From the NCBI GenBank assembly GCA_033239005.1, contig BSQZ01000054.1, forward strand, positions 3,770,431 through 3,834,430: a stretch of 64,000 bases of DNA. Direction: 5' to 3'. The position numbers and the translations under genes are program-made. This DNA is from Lamellibrachia satsuma. Its lineage: Eukaryota > Annelida > Polychaeta > Sabellida > Siboglinidae. Position 1 is the first letter of the stretch; each line of letters starts with the position of its first letter. Of the stretch, positions 10,689 through 22,504 are shown one piece after another. The notes below the pieces were generated by a model. That model searched no databases. It saw only the letters and a list, made by a program, of their open reading frames with translations, and was not told where the DNA came from.

Positions 10689-10770
10689 CAGGGTTGTTTG
10701 ATTTAAATCATTTTATTTAAATCATGATTTAAATCACTCCAAAAAATCATTGATTTATGATTTTTTTTTA
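10689..10770 (+). mobile_element. Possible nested hAT terminus
   Basis: CAGGGTTGTTTGATTTAAATC followed by repeated GATTTAAATCA-type motifs has the look of another hAT end. No matching opposite end was found downstream, so it is a fragment or a fused terminus of the host element. Confidence 0.35.
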
Positions 10771-11390
10771 CTTCTGATTTTTGTAATCGGTAATTTATAT
10801 GAATTTAGCACAAATAATTGTTTACAAGCATTGAGATCAACAGAGTTTTGTATGTCTTTTAATACAAAAGCACAAAGTGTGCACACTTGTGCAGCTGTAT
10901 TGACACCAGATAGCCTGACAGTCAAATATTTTATGGCATTGTGTATGTCTGAGCTATTCCCTTTTTGAATGCAGTGAAGCTAGTAGTTCAAGCTACACAA
11001 AGTTATCTTCCAGAGGAAGTATCTTTTCAAGTCAGAAGCCCTGAGTTAAAGTCCAGTTAGAGCTTGTGCTAGTTGTTACCAATTCAGTATGTTGACTCAA
11101 GTGAGACAGTCTGGTCTACCATTGTTTAATACTGTACCAGTTTGCAGTCTGGTTAGAGACCCTTAGAGTACACAGGGCCATGGACAGGTGCTAATCCACC
11201 CTCTCAGAAAACAATAATTAGCACTGCTACAGCCACAGACACACAGCATGCTTTCCTTTCCAAGACAGATTATGCAACTACAGGAGGTGAAGCCTTGTGG
11301 ACATTGTCTAATGTCTTTATATAAGCAAAAATCATGTACCCTCTGTTAAGATAAGTACCTAGATTGATTTGAAAGAGTTTATAAATACAT

Positions 11391-11393
<3 letters not shown>

Positions 11394-11446
<53 letters not shown>
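11394..11446. repeat. (TA)n microsatellite
   Basis: Uninterrupted TA repeat of about 50 bp inside the hAT element. Confidence 0.9.
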
Positions 11447-11448
<2 letters not shown>

Positions 11449-11812
11449 CATTTATTAATGTCTATATACAAGATTTAAAATATATATTTATATAATAAAA
11501 ATATGTTTAAACGGCTGTCTTTTTATTTAGTACAATTCAAAATTCAAGCCACAATTCTTCAACAATTTACAATCATTACCGTTATATTTGTTTATCAATT
11601 GTGTACAAAATATTGAAATTCAGCAAAAGTGCAAAACTATATAATTAATAAATGCTGAATATATTTGGTTCCGCATAATGTAATCGTAACTGAAATTGAA
11701 ACAGTGTAATTGTAATTGAATTGAAAAATTATGAGTGTAATTGTAATTGAACTAGAAATTGAAATGTAATTGTAATTGTAATTGATATAATTATGTGTAA
11801 TTGAACCCACCC

Positions 11813-11815
<3 letters not shown>

Positions 11816-11862
<47 letters not shown>
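11816..11862. repeat. (TA)n microsatellite
   Basis: Directly follows the right end of the hAT element; probably the other half of the TA tract it entered. Confidence 0.9.
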
Positions 11863-11865
<3 letters not shown>

Positions 11866-11922
11866 TGGTCAACAAGTTTTTTGTCAATGTACATAGGCTA
11901 AAATGTGAGGTTTAATGATAAA

Positions 11923-11929
<7 letters not shown>

Positions 11930-11975
<46 letters not shown>
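11930..11975. repeat. (TA)n microsatellite
   Basis: About 45 bp of TA alternation. Confidence 0.9.
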
Positions 11976-11979
<4 letters not shown>

Positions 11980-12146
11980 TACATGCAAGCAAGCACGAAT
12001 GCAACATATTGCAGTTTCAGTAGGTGACTCCTACATTTCCTCACTTCTGTCTTCAGTAAATCCATGTCTGTTCATGACATGATCATTAGACTTCAGTACA
12101 CTGCTCATTAATGATTTAATTGTCGTCAGATTGTGAAATTAACATT

Positions 12147-12159
12147 TGACCTTTGACCT
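12147..12159 (-). promoter_or_regulatory. Perfect DR1 nuclear-receptor half-site pair
   Basis: The minus strand reads AGGTCAAAGGTCA: two exact AGGTCA half-sites spaced by one base, the consensus for RXR/HNF4-type receptors. No adjacent promoter is evident, so this may be chance. Confidence 0.25.
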
Positions 12160-12625
12160 GCAGCTGGCGAAAACGATGACAACAATGCGCGGATAGACAC
12201 GTCCATAAGACACGTCAACAATTCCTTTCATGTGCCCGGCCACTTGGTCATTAGCATGTCTGAAGGTGTCATCTGCTGGCACTTGTTGAAGACACGCTGA
12301 TCCCTTGAAGACATGCTGATCCCTGCATCTGATGTCTCCTTTCATTACGTCAAGCTAATTTCCTTATGAAGTGTGCTCGGACTGTGGTGAGGAATTCAGT
12401 TCTGAGCAAACAGATCAATAGGAATCAATTCGTGGATTCCTATATTTGCTATGATTTGGATTCTCAGGGCAGTATATTTATTTAATTCCTGTCTCTGACA
12501 TGTATGCCTTATCCAGTGTCTTCTCGCTGAAAGTAACAGTTCTGTTAGTACGGACATTTCTGTCCATTCTATGCATGTTATAAAGCAATGATGTCCGATA
12601 CATTCTTATATTGTTGTATCTCAGA

Positions 12626-12627
<2 letters not shown>

Positions 12628-12685
<58 letters not shown>
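12628..12685. repeat. (TA)n microsatellite at the SINE 3' end
   Basis: About 57 bp of TA alternation abutting the 3' end of the SINE at 12687-12945, where it may have grown from the SINE tail. Confidence 0.9.
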
Positions 12686-12686
<1 letters not shown>

Positions 12687-12945
12687 CACTGTATCCAGTC
12701 CAAGCATTTTACACTTCAACCCTAAGTAATAAGCAGACCATTCATTCAAACACCACTGCTCTGGGAAGTACTCAGCCACACCCCAATTACAGCACGAAGA
12801 TTCCTCATTCATATACATCCACCGCTGTTTATAGCCAGGTACTCACTTATACAGCTGATTGAACTGAAGCAAGAGGATTTGAACCTTGACCCTCTCGAAT
12901 AAGAGTCGTAAGTTCTACCCACAATGCCACAGCTTTTCGAGGTTG
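12687..12945 (-). mobile_element. tRNA-derived SINE family S2, near full length
   Basis: Read on the minus strand: A-box-like TGGCATTGTGGG (12929-12918), exact B box GGTTCAAATCC (12885-12875), a core containing GCTGTATAAGTGAGTACCTGG, and a tail with GTGTAAAATGCTTGG ending AGTGCTATATA. The tail resembles the 3' end of the LINE at 22505-22965, so this SINE was probably mobilised by that LINE family. Confidence 0.75.
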
Positions 12946-13035
12946 GCCTCTTTGTCTCTTACTATTGGTTCCATCTTCCACAATAATTCTCATTTTAAAT
13001 GTATAAAGTGTGATTGTATTGTCAAATCTTGTTAT

Positions 13036-13124
13036 ATACTATAGACTATATACCAGTCCAACATCATGGCTGCCCAAATGTGTTTTAATGAACCACAGTT
13101 TCATATAATTTGACCGTTACCTAT
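13036..13124 (+). mobile_element. Long-TIR MITE family M1, single end
   Basis: Contains CCCAAATGTGTTTTAATGAA and ATAATTTGACCGTTA, shared with ends at 41325, 44820, 49085 and 61100. Cut off by the 20-bp repeats at 13125. Confidence 0.55.
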
Positions 13125-13190
13125 TTAGCATACATGCCCTAATATGCGTACATGCCCTAATATGCGTACATGCCCTAATAAGCGTAGTCC
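13125..13190 (+). repeat. 20-bp tandem repeat, about 3 copies
   Basis: The unit contains GCGTACATGCCCTAATAT. Its CCTAATnnGCGTA words also occur in the end of the MITE M2 at 47700-47730, so this may be an expanded M2 terminus. Confidence 0.7.
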
Positions 13191-16100
13191 CCCATTTTTT
13201 TCAAGGTTCAGTGATGAGAGAAGTCTGAGAAAATAAAAAGTTTCACCTATACCAGCTCTGGTGTATTTTTGACTACATGTGAATGTATAAATGGCTAGTA
13301 ATACCAACCCGCTTTTTTCTCAAATTTTTGTTAATAGTGCTGAAAGCTTTAGGTTGCTGGGGCGGCTAACATGTCAGTCGATTTTCGTCAACATACTAGA
13401 AAATATTGAACTGAGCACTGACAACATAAATAATCACCCGGTGCTAACTTCGTATTTCGCCAATCCATCCTTTAAAAACCAGTACTTCTGGAAATCCCCA
13501 ATTTCTTGGAAATGCTGACAATGTTTCCACAGTAACGACCATGTGCTTCGATCTTCAAACCAGCGTAAATTTGTTCACTGTGAACGTGGAACATATCGTC
13601 TAGTTACTGTGATTCCAGTACACATAAGTATTATATCTACCTAACTAAATCATGCTAAACTAACAAATATCAGCCGTAACGTAGTTTATTGTGAAGGTGA
13701 CCTGTTGACTCCACTGGATAACGGGTCAATCAAAATGATCGTATACACACCCTGCCACGTGTTTGTCAGATGGCTGGTGTAACCTGATATTGTTGTCGAC
13801 AACACGAATAGGGGTGGCAAAATAAGGGAACATATCAATATCAATATTAGAAACGGGCTGTTGTTTTGTCAACAATAACATAAAACCACAGTGAAAAAGT
13901 CACATTTCAAGCAAGATACGCATATCTATTGACATTTCTGTTATCATTAACAGTCAACAAAAATATATAACGCTTACGACACTGAGATGCGGCACAAGAA
14001 ATGAACGTATCCGTGAACAAAATCACACAGGGTTCTGAAATGAATGGTAGAGGGGTTGTCTCAAAATTGTTGTGTAATTCTTGGCTGTCATTAAAAATTC
14101 TGCTAAAATTTTCCTGGTCCTATAGCCACTGTGATTCGTTCATGTTAACCAAAATAACTTGTGCGATCATCAATGACACTAATACTTATGTATGTAATTT
14201 ATTTGTTTGGGGGTTTTCTCAAAATTACATAAGATGCAATTTTGTGGGTATTTTTTTCATATTTACAAAAATGTTTTTAAAATCATGAAACATCACCAAA
14301 TAAATAAAAAAACTAAGTTCTATTAATCTGGGGTGTTACCTAGTATTTCAACTACAATATGTGAAGAAATGGCTAATTTATCTTAAAAACTTTTACTGAA
14401 ACTACTCAGTTCAAAGCATGCATAGAATAGCCACCCCAGTTCCTTGTCCCAGGGAGTGACCACTCGGCTGAATTCAGCCCGCAAGATCAGTGCAAAAAGC
14501 GTTCCGGCTGATTTTGGTATCACTCTGTAGGAACATTTTTCGTTTCCATCACCAGTACCTCTCACGGGAACAAATGGTATCGTTGGAAAGCTGAATCACT
14601 CTTCATTCTGATTCATATTTATTCATGAGCACAGTCGATGATAGCTAATGATGATCTACCTTACAAAACATGTCACATAGTTGGTTCTCATATTTAGCTG
14701 CTTTCAATATGTTCCCAGTCATAGTATCTAAATATCTAACACGTTATACCTTTGTAGAGCTCTATGATTGGCCTGTTCGAATACATGTGAATGAGCAAGC
14801 AGGCTATATGCAGCAAATGAGCATCGTCACTACAAACACGTGTTGTCTGGGCCGTCTGAGCTTTTTATTTACTAATCCACCACTTTGTTTTCTCACTTCG
14901 GTCAGTTCACTTTAGGTCGGATTATTTCAAGTTTCCGCATCAATATTTCAGCAAATTGAATGATAGCATTGGTGAATCACATTATTATACCAGTTCAGAC
15001 AGTTAGAAAGATGTTGTAGGTTGTTTTAAGGAAATATCAGCATGTTCCATCGCGATTTCCACCGGCTTCGACAACCCGCACTGCCACAGTAAAAGATGTG
15101 GGACCAATGGGCCTGTCTGAATTGGTCCAGTGTTGCAAAAAATAATAAAAATTCAATTCTTAACATAATTGATTCATTTTTGTTTTATTTTGTCGCTAAT
15201 ATGTATAGCTACATTTTCCCAACTGGACATAGGGACATACAGCCACTCAGTAATTATGTGGTAGCAGGTTAAAATAAAATGTTTGCTTTCTTTTTTGATG
15301 AAATTCAAAAGGTAATATCCCCATGATAAGATGATGTGCTGTAGTTTTTATTTACATTTTATTATAGCATAGAATCTTTGTACCAACAAAATGATATTTA
15401 TTAGCGATGTTATGATTTTTTAAAAGTACCCTTATGAATAACTCCAATTTGTGTACATTGTGGAATTTTATCATTGGTCATTCCTAGGGTAAAAAACAAC
15501 TTCTGGGAGTTATATATTACTCCTGGCTCTTTTGAACCAGTTAATTGCTTAATTTTAAACATAAAAAGAACCACAAGGGACAGTGTGCCCCCTCCCAGCC
15601 CCCCCAGCAGTGATCAATTCTATTACCTGCATAAAAGACCAGTCTAATCAATTAATTAATTGGCATGTGTTATGAATAGGTGGACTAGCTCAGCCAGGCT
15701 GGGCATAAGGCCATCTGGTGTGTACCACAACTATAGACTAATTATAGCCCAGCAATACAACAGGCCTAGTGTCGGAATCTTACTATAATCCGGCAAGTGT
15801 ATATGTATATATGTTTTTTTGTTATGTTACACCACCGAGACGCTTTGCATCTGGGGCGCCAAACTTTCTGGAGTTTATTTACAACACAACGGTCGGGTCG
15901 TCTCAGTTTAATTTTTTTAATTCACCCCGCTAGTACCCTTTCTATGAACAATCAAATTACCCTTTGTAGTTATTATGTGCAATTGTCTGCAGTGCTACCT
16001 GAACAGTTACGTACAATTGTTGACAATGTCGTGCGTCTTTCCTTCGATTGTCTAAAGTTACGTCACACAAGGGCAAGGCATCGCTAGATGTTACAACTGT

Positions 16101-16305
16101 CAGTTTTATTTCATCGCAAATTTGAGAGTAGGAACGAAGCAATGAAGATATTGACTGGCAGCAACAAGTACTAAGGCATTTATGTAGTAATGTTGTGTAT
16201 CCTGAAATTTGGTAAACACGACCTGCCAAGTTATCCCATCCGTAGGGTGGGTATTTTTGCTAGTGTGGACTAATTACAACCCAGTAATACAATCTATGCA
16301 ACAAT
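13191..16305. other. 3.1 kb of mostly unique DNA
   Basis: No gene, repeat family or RNA is supported. Open frames of 60-96 codons occur on both strands (for example 15797-16087 plus and 16229-15957 minus) without motifs or splice support. Confidence 0.35.
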
Positions 16306-16311
16306 AATAAT

Positions 16312-16376
16312 AGAACAACCAAATGACAACCAAATGACAACAACCAAATGACAACAACCAAATGACAACAACCACA
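16312..16376 (+). repeat. Short tandem repeat of ACCAAATGACAACA type
   Basis: Four to five copies of a 14-15 bp unit. Confidence 0.75.
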
Positions 16377-16606
16377 GCAGGGCAGCAGAACAATGAGAAA
16401 GAACATATTTTCTATCGCGCATATTATACATGGATAATTACAGTACCCCACCTGACAATGTGATCAATATCAAAGCATACTAATTATACAATTGATTGTG
16501 TAGTAGATTGAATAGTACCTATACCAGGAAATCACCAGTGACCACGTCAATACGGTAACCGGTCTTACTTTTAAAGGACCATCGCAAAACATCAGCTAAC
16601 ACCATT

Positions 16607-16619
16607 TAACCTCTGACCT
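16607..16619 (-). promoter_or_regulatory. DR1-like site
   Basis: The minus strand reads AGGTCAGAGGTTA: one exact and one near half-site spaced by one base. Weak evidence alone. Confidence 0.15.
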
Positions 16620-16748
16620 CTCGTGAAACTTTCAATTACATCGACATCCGTGAAAATGTCCTCGTCCTTTATGTTGTGACCATCAAATACTAACAGGATT
16701 CTGTTGATAAATTATATATTATTATTGTTCTAGCATAATGCATACCAC

Positions 16749-16897
16749 TATTATTGGTATTACTACTAACATTTATAAAGCGCCATGTATCTCGGACCAG
16801 CCTGTTCATAGGCACATACAAAACATACAATCATAAAATAGTAAATATATAATATAATAGTTAAAATGTATACTAAAAAGAGTACTTGAGTAACATT

Positions 16898-16934
<37 letters not shown>

Positions 16935-17333
16935 TAATAAATAATATAATAGGAGATGATAGGACATAACTAAATAATTATAATAAATAAATAAATTACA
17001 TGTTCATAAAAAGTGCCCTCACTCAGTTATTCCTGTGGATGTCCGTGTACCTAAATAGATAGGTTTTCATAAAGTTCTTAAGTTTCTTAACATTTTATTG
17101 TTTTGAGATGACCCATAAGCTTCCGCCATTCTGGAATCATACAACAGATCTGTAGCGTAATTAAAGACCAGGTGCGCCATCCGAGGCACACAGGTGTTCC
17201 GGCGGCGAGTTACATTACCGATGCCACGAACAAAATTGCGATAGGCGCGAGAGTGAATCAATGGAGGTAATCCAGATGATAGAGATAAAAAAACATGAGA
17301 TAAAGGGACAGAAGCTGCATAGTAAATTATGAA
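16749..17333 (+). repeat. Dispersed repeat D1, copy 2, with downstream extension
   Basis: The first 150 bp match copy 1 at 1279-1415. After a TA-rich stretch (16902-16930), 17050-17333 carries moderately GC-rich sequence open on the minus strand. The minus-strand frame (for example AHLVFNYATDLLYDSRMAE) may be an element-encoded remnant, but no family is recognised. Confidence 0.45.
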
Positions 17334-17583
17334 TGGCACTGGAGGGACGCACAGTGCACGGACAGAACGGTGCCAGCACATGATGGCTCTGGAGGGACGC
17401 ACAGTGCACGGACAGAACGGTGCCAGCACATGATGGCTCTGGAGGGACGCACAGTGCATGGACAGAACGGTGCCAGCACATGATGGCACTGGAGGGACGC
17501 ACAGTGCACGGACAGAACGGTGCCAGCACATGATGGCACTGGAGGGACGCACAGTGCACAGACAGAACGGTGCCAGCACACAG
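17334..17583 (+). repeat. 50-bp minisatellite, 5 copies
   Basis: The unit begins TGGCACTGGAGGGACGCACA and ends CCAGCACATGA. Copies start at about 17334, 17384, 17434, 17484 and 17534, with few substitutions. Long minus-strand frames across it in several frames are products of the repetition. Confidence 0.95.
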
Positions 17584-18600
17584 TGGAGTGGATATCAGTT
17601 GCAATAGCATTTTTATTGAAATCCGTATTTTTTACTTAAAATACTGTATAAAGCCATATAAATCCATATAACAAATGTAAACATTCCTGAACAGGGTCTT
17701 ACTCTGGATATGAGTGAATAAATCATGTTTATTGTTATTGTTATTTCACATGTTTCACCATTTAATCAGCCTACAGCGTTCCTATTCCAAATGTAGGTCG
17801 TCGTTTATGAGAACACAAAATATACCTACATCAAATGCAGTCGAATAGGTTTTCTTCTTTCTATTTTACCTGAAAATGTGTACTTTATCTTATGTTTCCA
17901 TTTGAAACAGATCGGTATAAAATGGTATACGTGTGTACCCCTCCCTAATGCAATGATGGAAAATCTGCATGATACAGAACGTCTGACGAAGAACGTATCT
18001 GCATGAACCATGGTTTATAGAACAGATATTTTAGCTGACGCTGCAGGTCAGATTTCAGCACTATTAATGATGCTCGATCATAGACAAGGGCAAAAACGGA
18101 ACCGAATACAATGACAGCTATGACATTTCCACGACAAAACAACGTTGTTATTATTAGTGTCATTTCGTCTAATGGGGTCTAAATTAATAATGACAAAACT
18201 GACATTCACAATTAAAGTAACTTCATCTGTAAATCTACACTACAGATGGACTCTCATATGCAACAACACCTTTTCATAACTGACTACAGTACAACATCAG
18301 AATCAGACATCCATACAATGTCTGCCCAACCAATTTGGCAGCAGTATGACACCTACCTCTCTTTAGCCACACTGTCTTCAGCTTCTGCACCGACTTCACA
18401 TTTCCCATCCTCGGCTATCCGTGTGCCAATATTCAAACAAACACAGTCTCAATCTTGCCTAAATCCCTCGTTTCAACCTTCCGGTTCCATTTCCCTTGTC
18501 CTCTGATTCCCTCCTTTGTTGTCAACACAAATCTAAGCAAAATGGTTGCTTATTTCCCCACGAATCCACTTAGTCTGGTGTCACAGACACAATGACACAA
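17584..18600. other. Unique DNA, no supported gene
   Basis: A Ser/Thr-rich 86-codon frame at 18246-18506 (plus) has no recognisable domain and no splice support. The remainder is AT-rich. Confidence 0.3.
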
Positions 18601-19050
18601 GCCGTGACATTTTGGCATGACGACTCACTATTCATATTTGGCGTCCAATCAGTGGTGGCGTAATTTTTTTTCACCGCCGGCATCCGTAGTCATTCATTCA
18701 ATAAATCACGGCCCAGCTGCTACACAACATTGACTTTTCTTATCTGTTTTACCATCGTCAGCGAAACTTTGTGTGTGACAATCGCCAGCTGGGAACCTAA
18801 CCAGATGATACGAGCCGTTGAAGTTTCATATCCGGTTCGCGATCCGGCGTCACCTGAGATGTCATCATCACTGATACGCCTGTGACTGTCACGAGTGCGT
18901 GTGTGCGATCGGCATGCAGCTTAGAGAGATTATAGAACTGTGACCATCAAAGGCTGACAGCAATGATTGTAGTTGCGTAGACAGCAATTAGCTGCACATT
19001 GGCACGGCTTTCTCAGGCGGTTGTGGTGAGTGGACGGTACTCACTGGCAC
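18600..19050. promoter_or_regulatory. GC-richer, CpG-containing patch; possible promoter or 5' exon
   Basis: More GC-rich than its surroundings, with several CpGs, a CCAAT word at 18645-18649 and a donor-like GTGAGT after TTGTG near 19023 on the plus strand. No TATA box, initiator or coding frame makes this convincing. Confidence 0.2.
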
Positions 19051-20165
19051 ACGCTGCGGAATCCTTCACTTCACGGTTAATAATAATGTAACGTTGCCTG
19101 CAAACCAATCAGATGGTCTTCATCGGGATTCACGAGCATGCATGAACTGTCGGTTCTGGCTAGTCACAGAACGGGAGATGGGTTGTGTAGTGAAGATGTG
19201 GAAGACTGACCCTCCCAGATGCAGGGTTGTGTCACGGTTCGTCCCTGACAGCCCAAATATGTTCCCAATTCACGGCAGATCAGCAAGTTCTTCCATGAAA
19301 CCAGACAGGACTCAGACCAAGGTACGGTAGACCAGTCTCAACGACGGCGTCTGCGTGGTCCAGTTACAATATGTGAATGAATCTGGACTGACAGCAACGA
19401 TCAGCAATGTGCAAAATCTGCTGATTAGCTCCAAACGACCAGCTGAAAATATGACATATCCAGTAAATCGAGTTTGCGCCGGTCAAGAATCTCTGCATTT
19501 ACTGGAGGCAGCACATCTGACAGATGCCAGGCCAATCAACAAGTATCATGATTTGTCTCATACAGCAATATCCATACAGACGGCACACAGAATAATCACC
19601 GACATTAGTTGCGTCATACTACATCATGTGCACAGACTACATCACTCGGAACACAATCGCTGTTCAACCGAGCTTTTATCAGTGCTCACACCGGGCAGAA
19701 AATCCATTTATCAACACTTATACTGCTCCCTCATAATGATCGGTCCCTGGTAGACCTGCGAACATATGTATCAATTTGCCTGTCATCCAAAACCAAACAG
19801 TCATTGTTCCTGCGTGGCACGGACCGATGCTCCCTAACATATTCGAGAGCCAGCATTCTGACATTCGTTACTGTAACATTTGGATGTCATCGTCACCGAT
19901 ATTTAAAGGGTGCATTGATAAATGTCGCTTTGCTTGTGCAATGAGAGCTATCGTGAGACAACAATAGCATGTTGATATTCCATACACTGCAGATTAGCAA
20001 TGATGCGGTCATAATACTCCCTAGAGACCCAAAGCACTATATCAACGTTGCGGAACAAGGGATAAATGGCTGTTGATCGTGCTGCAATTACAGTTATTAA
20101 TGTCACTTATAACTACGCACTCAACTGCATGATAAAAGATACCAAAAACAGCAATACAACCAATA
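19051..20165. other. Unique DNA with long but unrecognised frames
   Basis: Overlapping plus-strand frames at 19355-19753 (132 codons) and 19609-19944 (111 codons) are the longest non-repetitive ones here. Their His- and Ser-rich composition and mutual overlap suggest chance in a slightly GC-richer area. Confidence 0.3.
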
Positions 20166-20199
20166 TTGAAAATCGACTCGAGAATTAAATTTGTGGACT

Positions 20200-20300
20200 T
20201 CCTGAAAGGTGGACCAAGGAAGACGGATCAGGAGGACCAGGGAAGACAGACCAGGTGGACCAGCGAATATGGAATATGGACCAGATGGACCGAGATAGCC
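20200..20300 (+). repeat. Degenerate GGACCA-rich short repeat
   Basis: Variants of AGGTGGACCAGGGAAGACAG repeat about four times. Confidence 0.55.
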
Positions 20301-20394
20301 ATGTTGTTCTCATATCAGTTATCTAATACTCAAAATTGTGGGTTTTTTATTTTATATATTTTTGCAATAATGGGATATACTAGGCTCAACCAAG

Positions 20395-20545
20395 CAGTAG
20401 CATATTTAGGATCTCGCAAAGGGGGAGGCCGGGGGGGCTGGGGGGCCAAGCTTAGTTATCCATTAGTACCTTGTAGTGGCGCAACAGGTTACATAAAAAA
20501 ATTTAATCAAGCAAAAGGCCAGCCATGGCTCAATGGAGTCTGGAT
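20395..20545 (+). repeat. Dispersed repeat D3, copy 1
   Basis: Shares AGGATCTCGCAAAGGGG, a G-rich run, GCAACAGGTTACATAAAAAA and CCATGGCTCAATGG with 43637-43775. A shorter inverse relative lies at 45525-45605. Confidence 0.65.
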
Positions 20546-21325
20546 TAATGACATTCCACTGTACATATGTAATTACATTTAATATTGCAAGATCGATGCC
20601 ACTCAACCATGCTCTCCAACTAATGACATAATAATATAAAATATATTATGTCAAATCAATGAATGCAGGACGGCTTACAAAGTCAACTTGCCAGCGGCAA
20701 AATTATAATTGCGAATTTTGCAGGTAATCATGGAAAGCAACTGATTAATAGATTCTAGGTTTTGTGGTTAACTTCATTACCAACAATTCTCCTTAGTAGC
20801 AATTATGTAGAAGTAATTATTATAATGCTATTTTCATTCAAATGACCCGTCTTAGGCTTTTGAATATATTTTAATGGATTCCTTGTCTAAAAACAGGATA
20901 AATCATTACTGTAGCCCTATTAATTAAATTATGCCAAAATTAATTTTTAACTTGATAATTGCACTTTTTAACTGTAGTTCACAGAAAAGAAATTTTCTTT
21001 CTCTTGTTTAGACATGACATCTTAATATTTAATATGCATCGATGTTTAATATCTATTAGCAGACTTGGAAAATGAGATGAGATTTGCAGATTAATGTCAA
21101 TATGATTTAAGATCTGCACATCATAGTTCTTTGAACAAATACCGGAGACTGAGCAGTTCCCATGTCTCAAGAGTACTGGATTCATCCACATACGTGGGGG
21201 TTAAAAAAATTATCCACAACTCCCAGGTGAGAATGAAAGAGATTTTTATAAAAATTAAAAGAACTTGCAGTGGAACGTTCAACATTAAATCTGTGATATA
21301 ATGACAGGTATCACTGATGGCGGGT
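20546..21325. other. AT-rich DNA, nothing recognised
   Basis: No splice-supported frame and no repeat partner seen. Confidence 0.35.
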
Positions 21326-21800
21326 CGTTCCATATCAAATGGACCAGCAGTGTTCTGGATCATCTAAGATTTTTATGAAATTTGGAACACATGTTAGGCC
21401 TGTTGTAAAATGTCAAATCTTAGGCGTGTGAGTAAAATAGTTTTATCATATTGCACATCAAACATTTAAAATAAACTGAAAAAATTTAACATTAGTTGTT
21501 AAAAAGGAACGGATTTTTTCTAGAAATTTTTTTTAAATTTTATTTATTTGACATTAAAGCAATGTTGCATAGACAGGTATCACGACTTTGTACATTTGAT
21601 GGTACGTCGTTCGGTACGAAATTAACCAACCATGTTTTCAACTCTCTCCGATTTTGATGAAATTTGGGACATACATGTTAGGCTTGTTGTAATGTGTGAA
21701 CTTTAAAACCCATGAGTGAAATAGTTTTTATAATACCGCATACAAAATTTCACATTACCTCTTAACCTGTGTTGAAATATTTTTTCTCCCTAGAATTAAA
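21326..21800 (+). repeat. Remnants of the GGGTCATTCC-type TIR family (K1)
   Basis: Two successive segments begin GGGTCGTTCCATATCAAATGG (21326) and CGTCGTTCGGTACGAAATTAA (about 21606). Both continue into the GATTTTNATGAAATTTGG block and an ACCTCTTAAC-type block found in the element at 30149-30526. An inverse CCGAACGACCC at 24538-24548 could be a distant end. Confidence 0.55.
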
Positions 21801-22500
21801 AGAAACTGGTGATAGGAAGTTCGACAACAAAGCAAGTTGGCAGAGTGCAGTGATAGATATCATCTATCATTGATGGTACCAAAAACATCAGTAGATGCCA
21901 GCATCTCTATTTCCTGATGGCATTCTGCTATATATTTCTGCTATATATTTCATGTGTACCCCGGTACAACAAGCACACAAACTGTACTTAGTAGGCTAAC
22001 GAGCCCACCCACACGGCAAGCCAATATACCTGGCCGGATAAGACTAGACATAATTATTATTAGGCTCCCTTGTGTTATTGTTTAATGAACGACATTGTAG
22101 AGGGTTTTGATGTTAAAATAAAAATTTCAACCACACATTCGATGACATGCATGCATAATGAACGTCTTTGTAAGCTGGTAAACAGCTATTAGTAGTGGTT
22201 TTGATAGTTCAATAAATATTCTATAACAATAATTAAACTATGGTTAGCAACACTCTTTATATCAACCAGGTTCAGGATGATGCAGTTAAGCCTCAGCAGG
22301 ATATAAATAATAATATATCTTTCTTGTAAAATTATATATGCACAAGCATGTTATGCTGGGTATTATATAAGTCTCTCCTAATAACAGATAACTTTATATC
22401 CAAGTGTCAGCATTAGTTATTGAGGATCACAACATTAAACATTCATCTATTTGCAAGTCACACCTACACCAAACCTAAACAGTTTTTTTTTTACATTTGA
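21801..22500. other. AT-rich DNA, nothing recognised
   Basis: Contains a small direct duplication of GCTATATATTTCTGCTATAT type near 21929-21950 and no supported gene. Confidence 0.35.
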
Positions 22501-22504
22501 GTAG

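Larger units (their letters stand above)
10462..11815 (+). mobile_element. hAT-like non-autonomous element inserted in a TA tract
   Basis: The left end CAGGGCTGGGTCCAATTAC and the inverse of the right end CAGGGGTGGGTTCAATTAC match at 17 of 19 positions. Both are followed by arrays of TAATTG. Flanks on both sides are TATATATA, compatible with an 8-bp duplication but uninformative inside a microsatellite. About 1.35 kb. No transposase is recognisable: the longest internal frame (10750-10968) resembles nothing known to me. It carries a TA tract (11394-11446) and a possible second hAT terminus at 10689. Confidence 0.7.

Noticed and set aside
17067..17610. Minus-strand frames of 84-170 codons with Cys/His-rich repeats, resembling a metal-binding protein
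   Set aside because: Periodic through the 50-bp minisatellite in all frames.
19355..19944. Overlapping 132- and 111-codon plus-strand frames
   Set aside because: Different frames over the same DNA, His/Ser-biased, no motif or splice signals.
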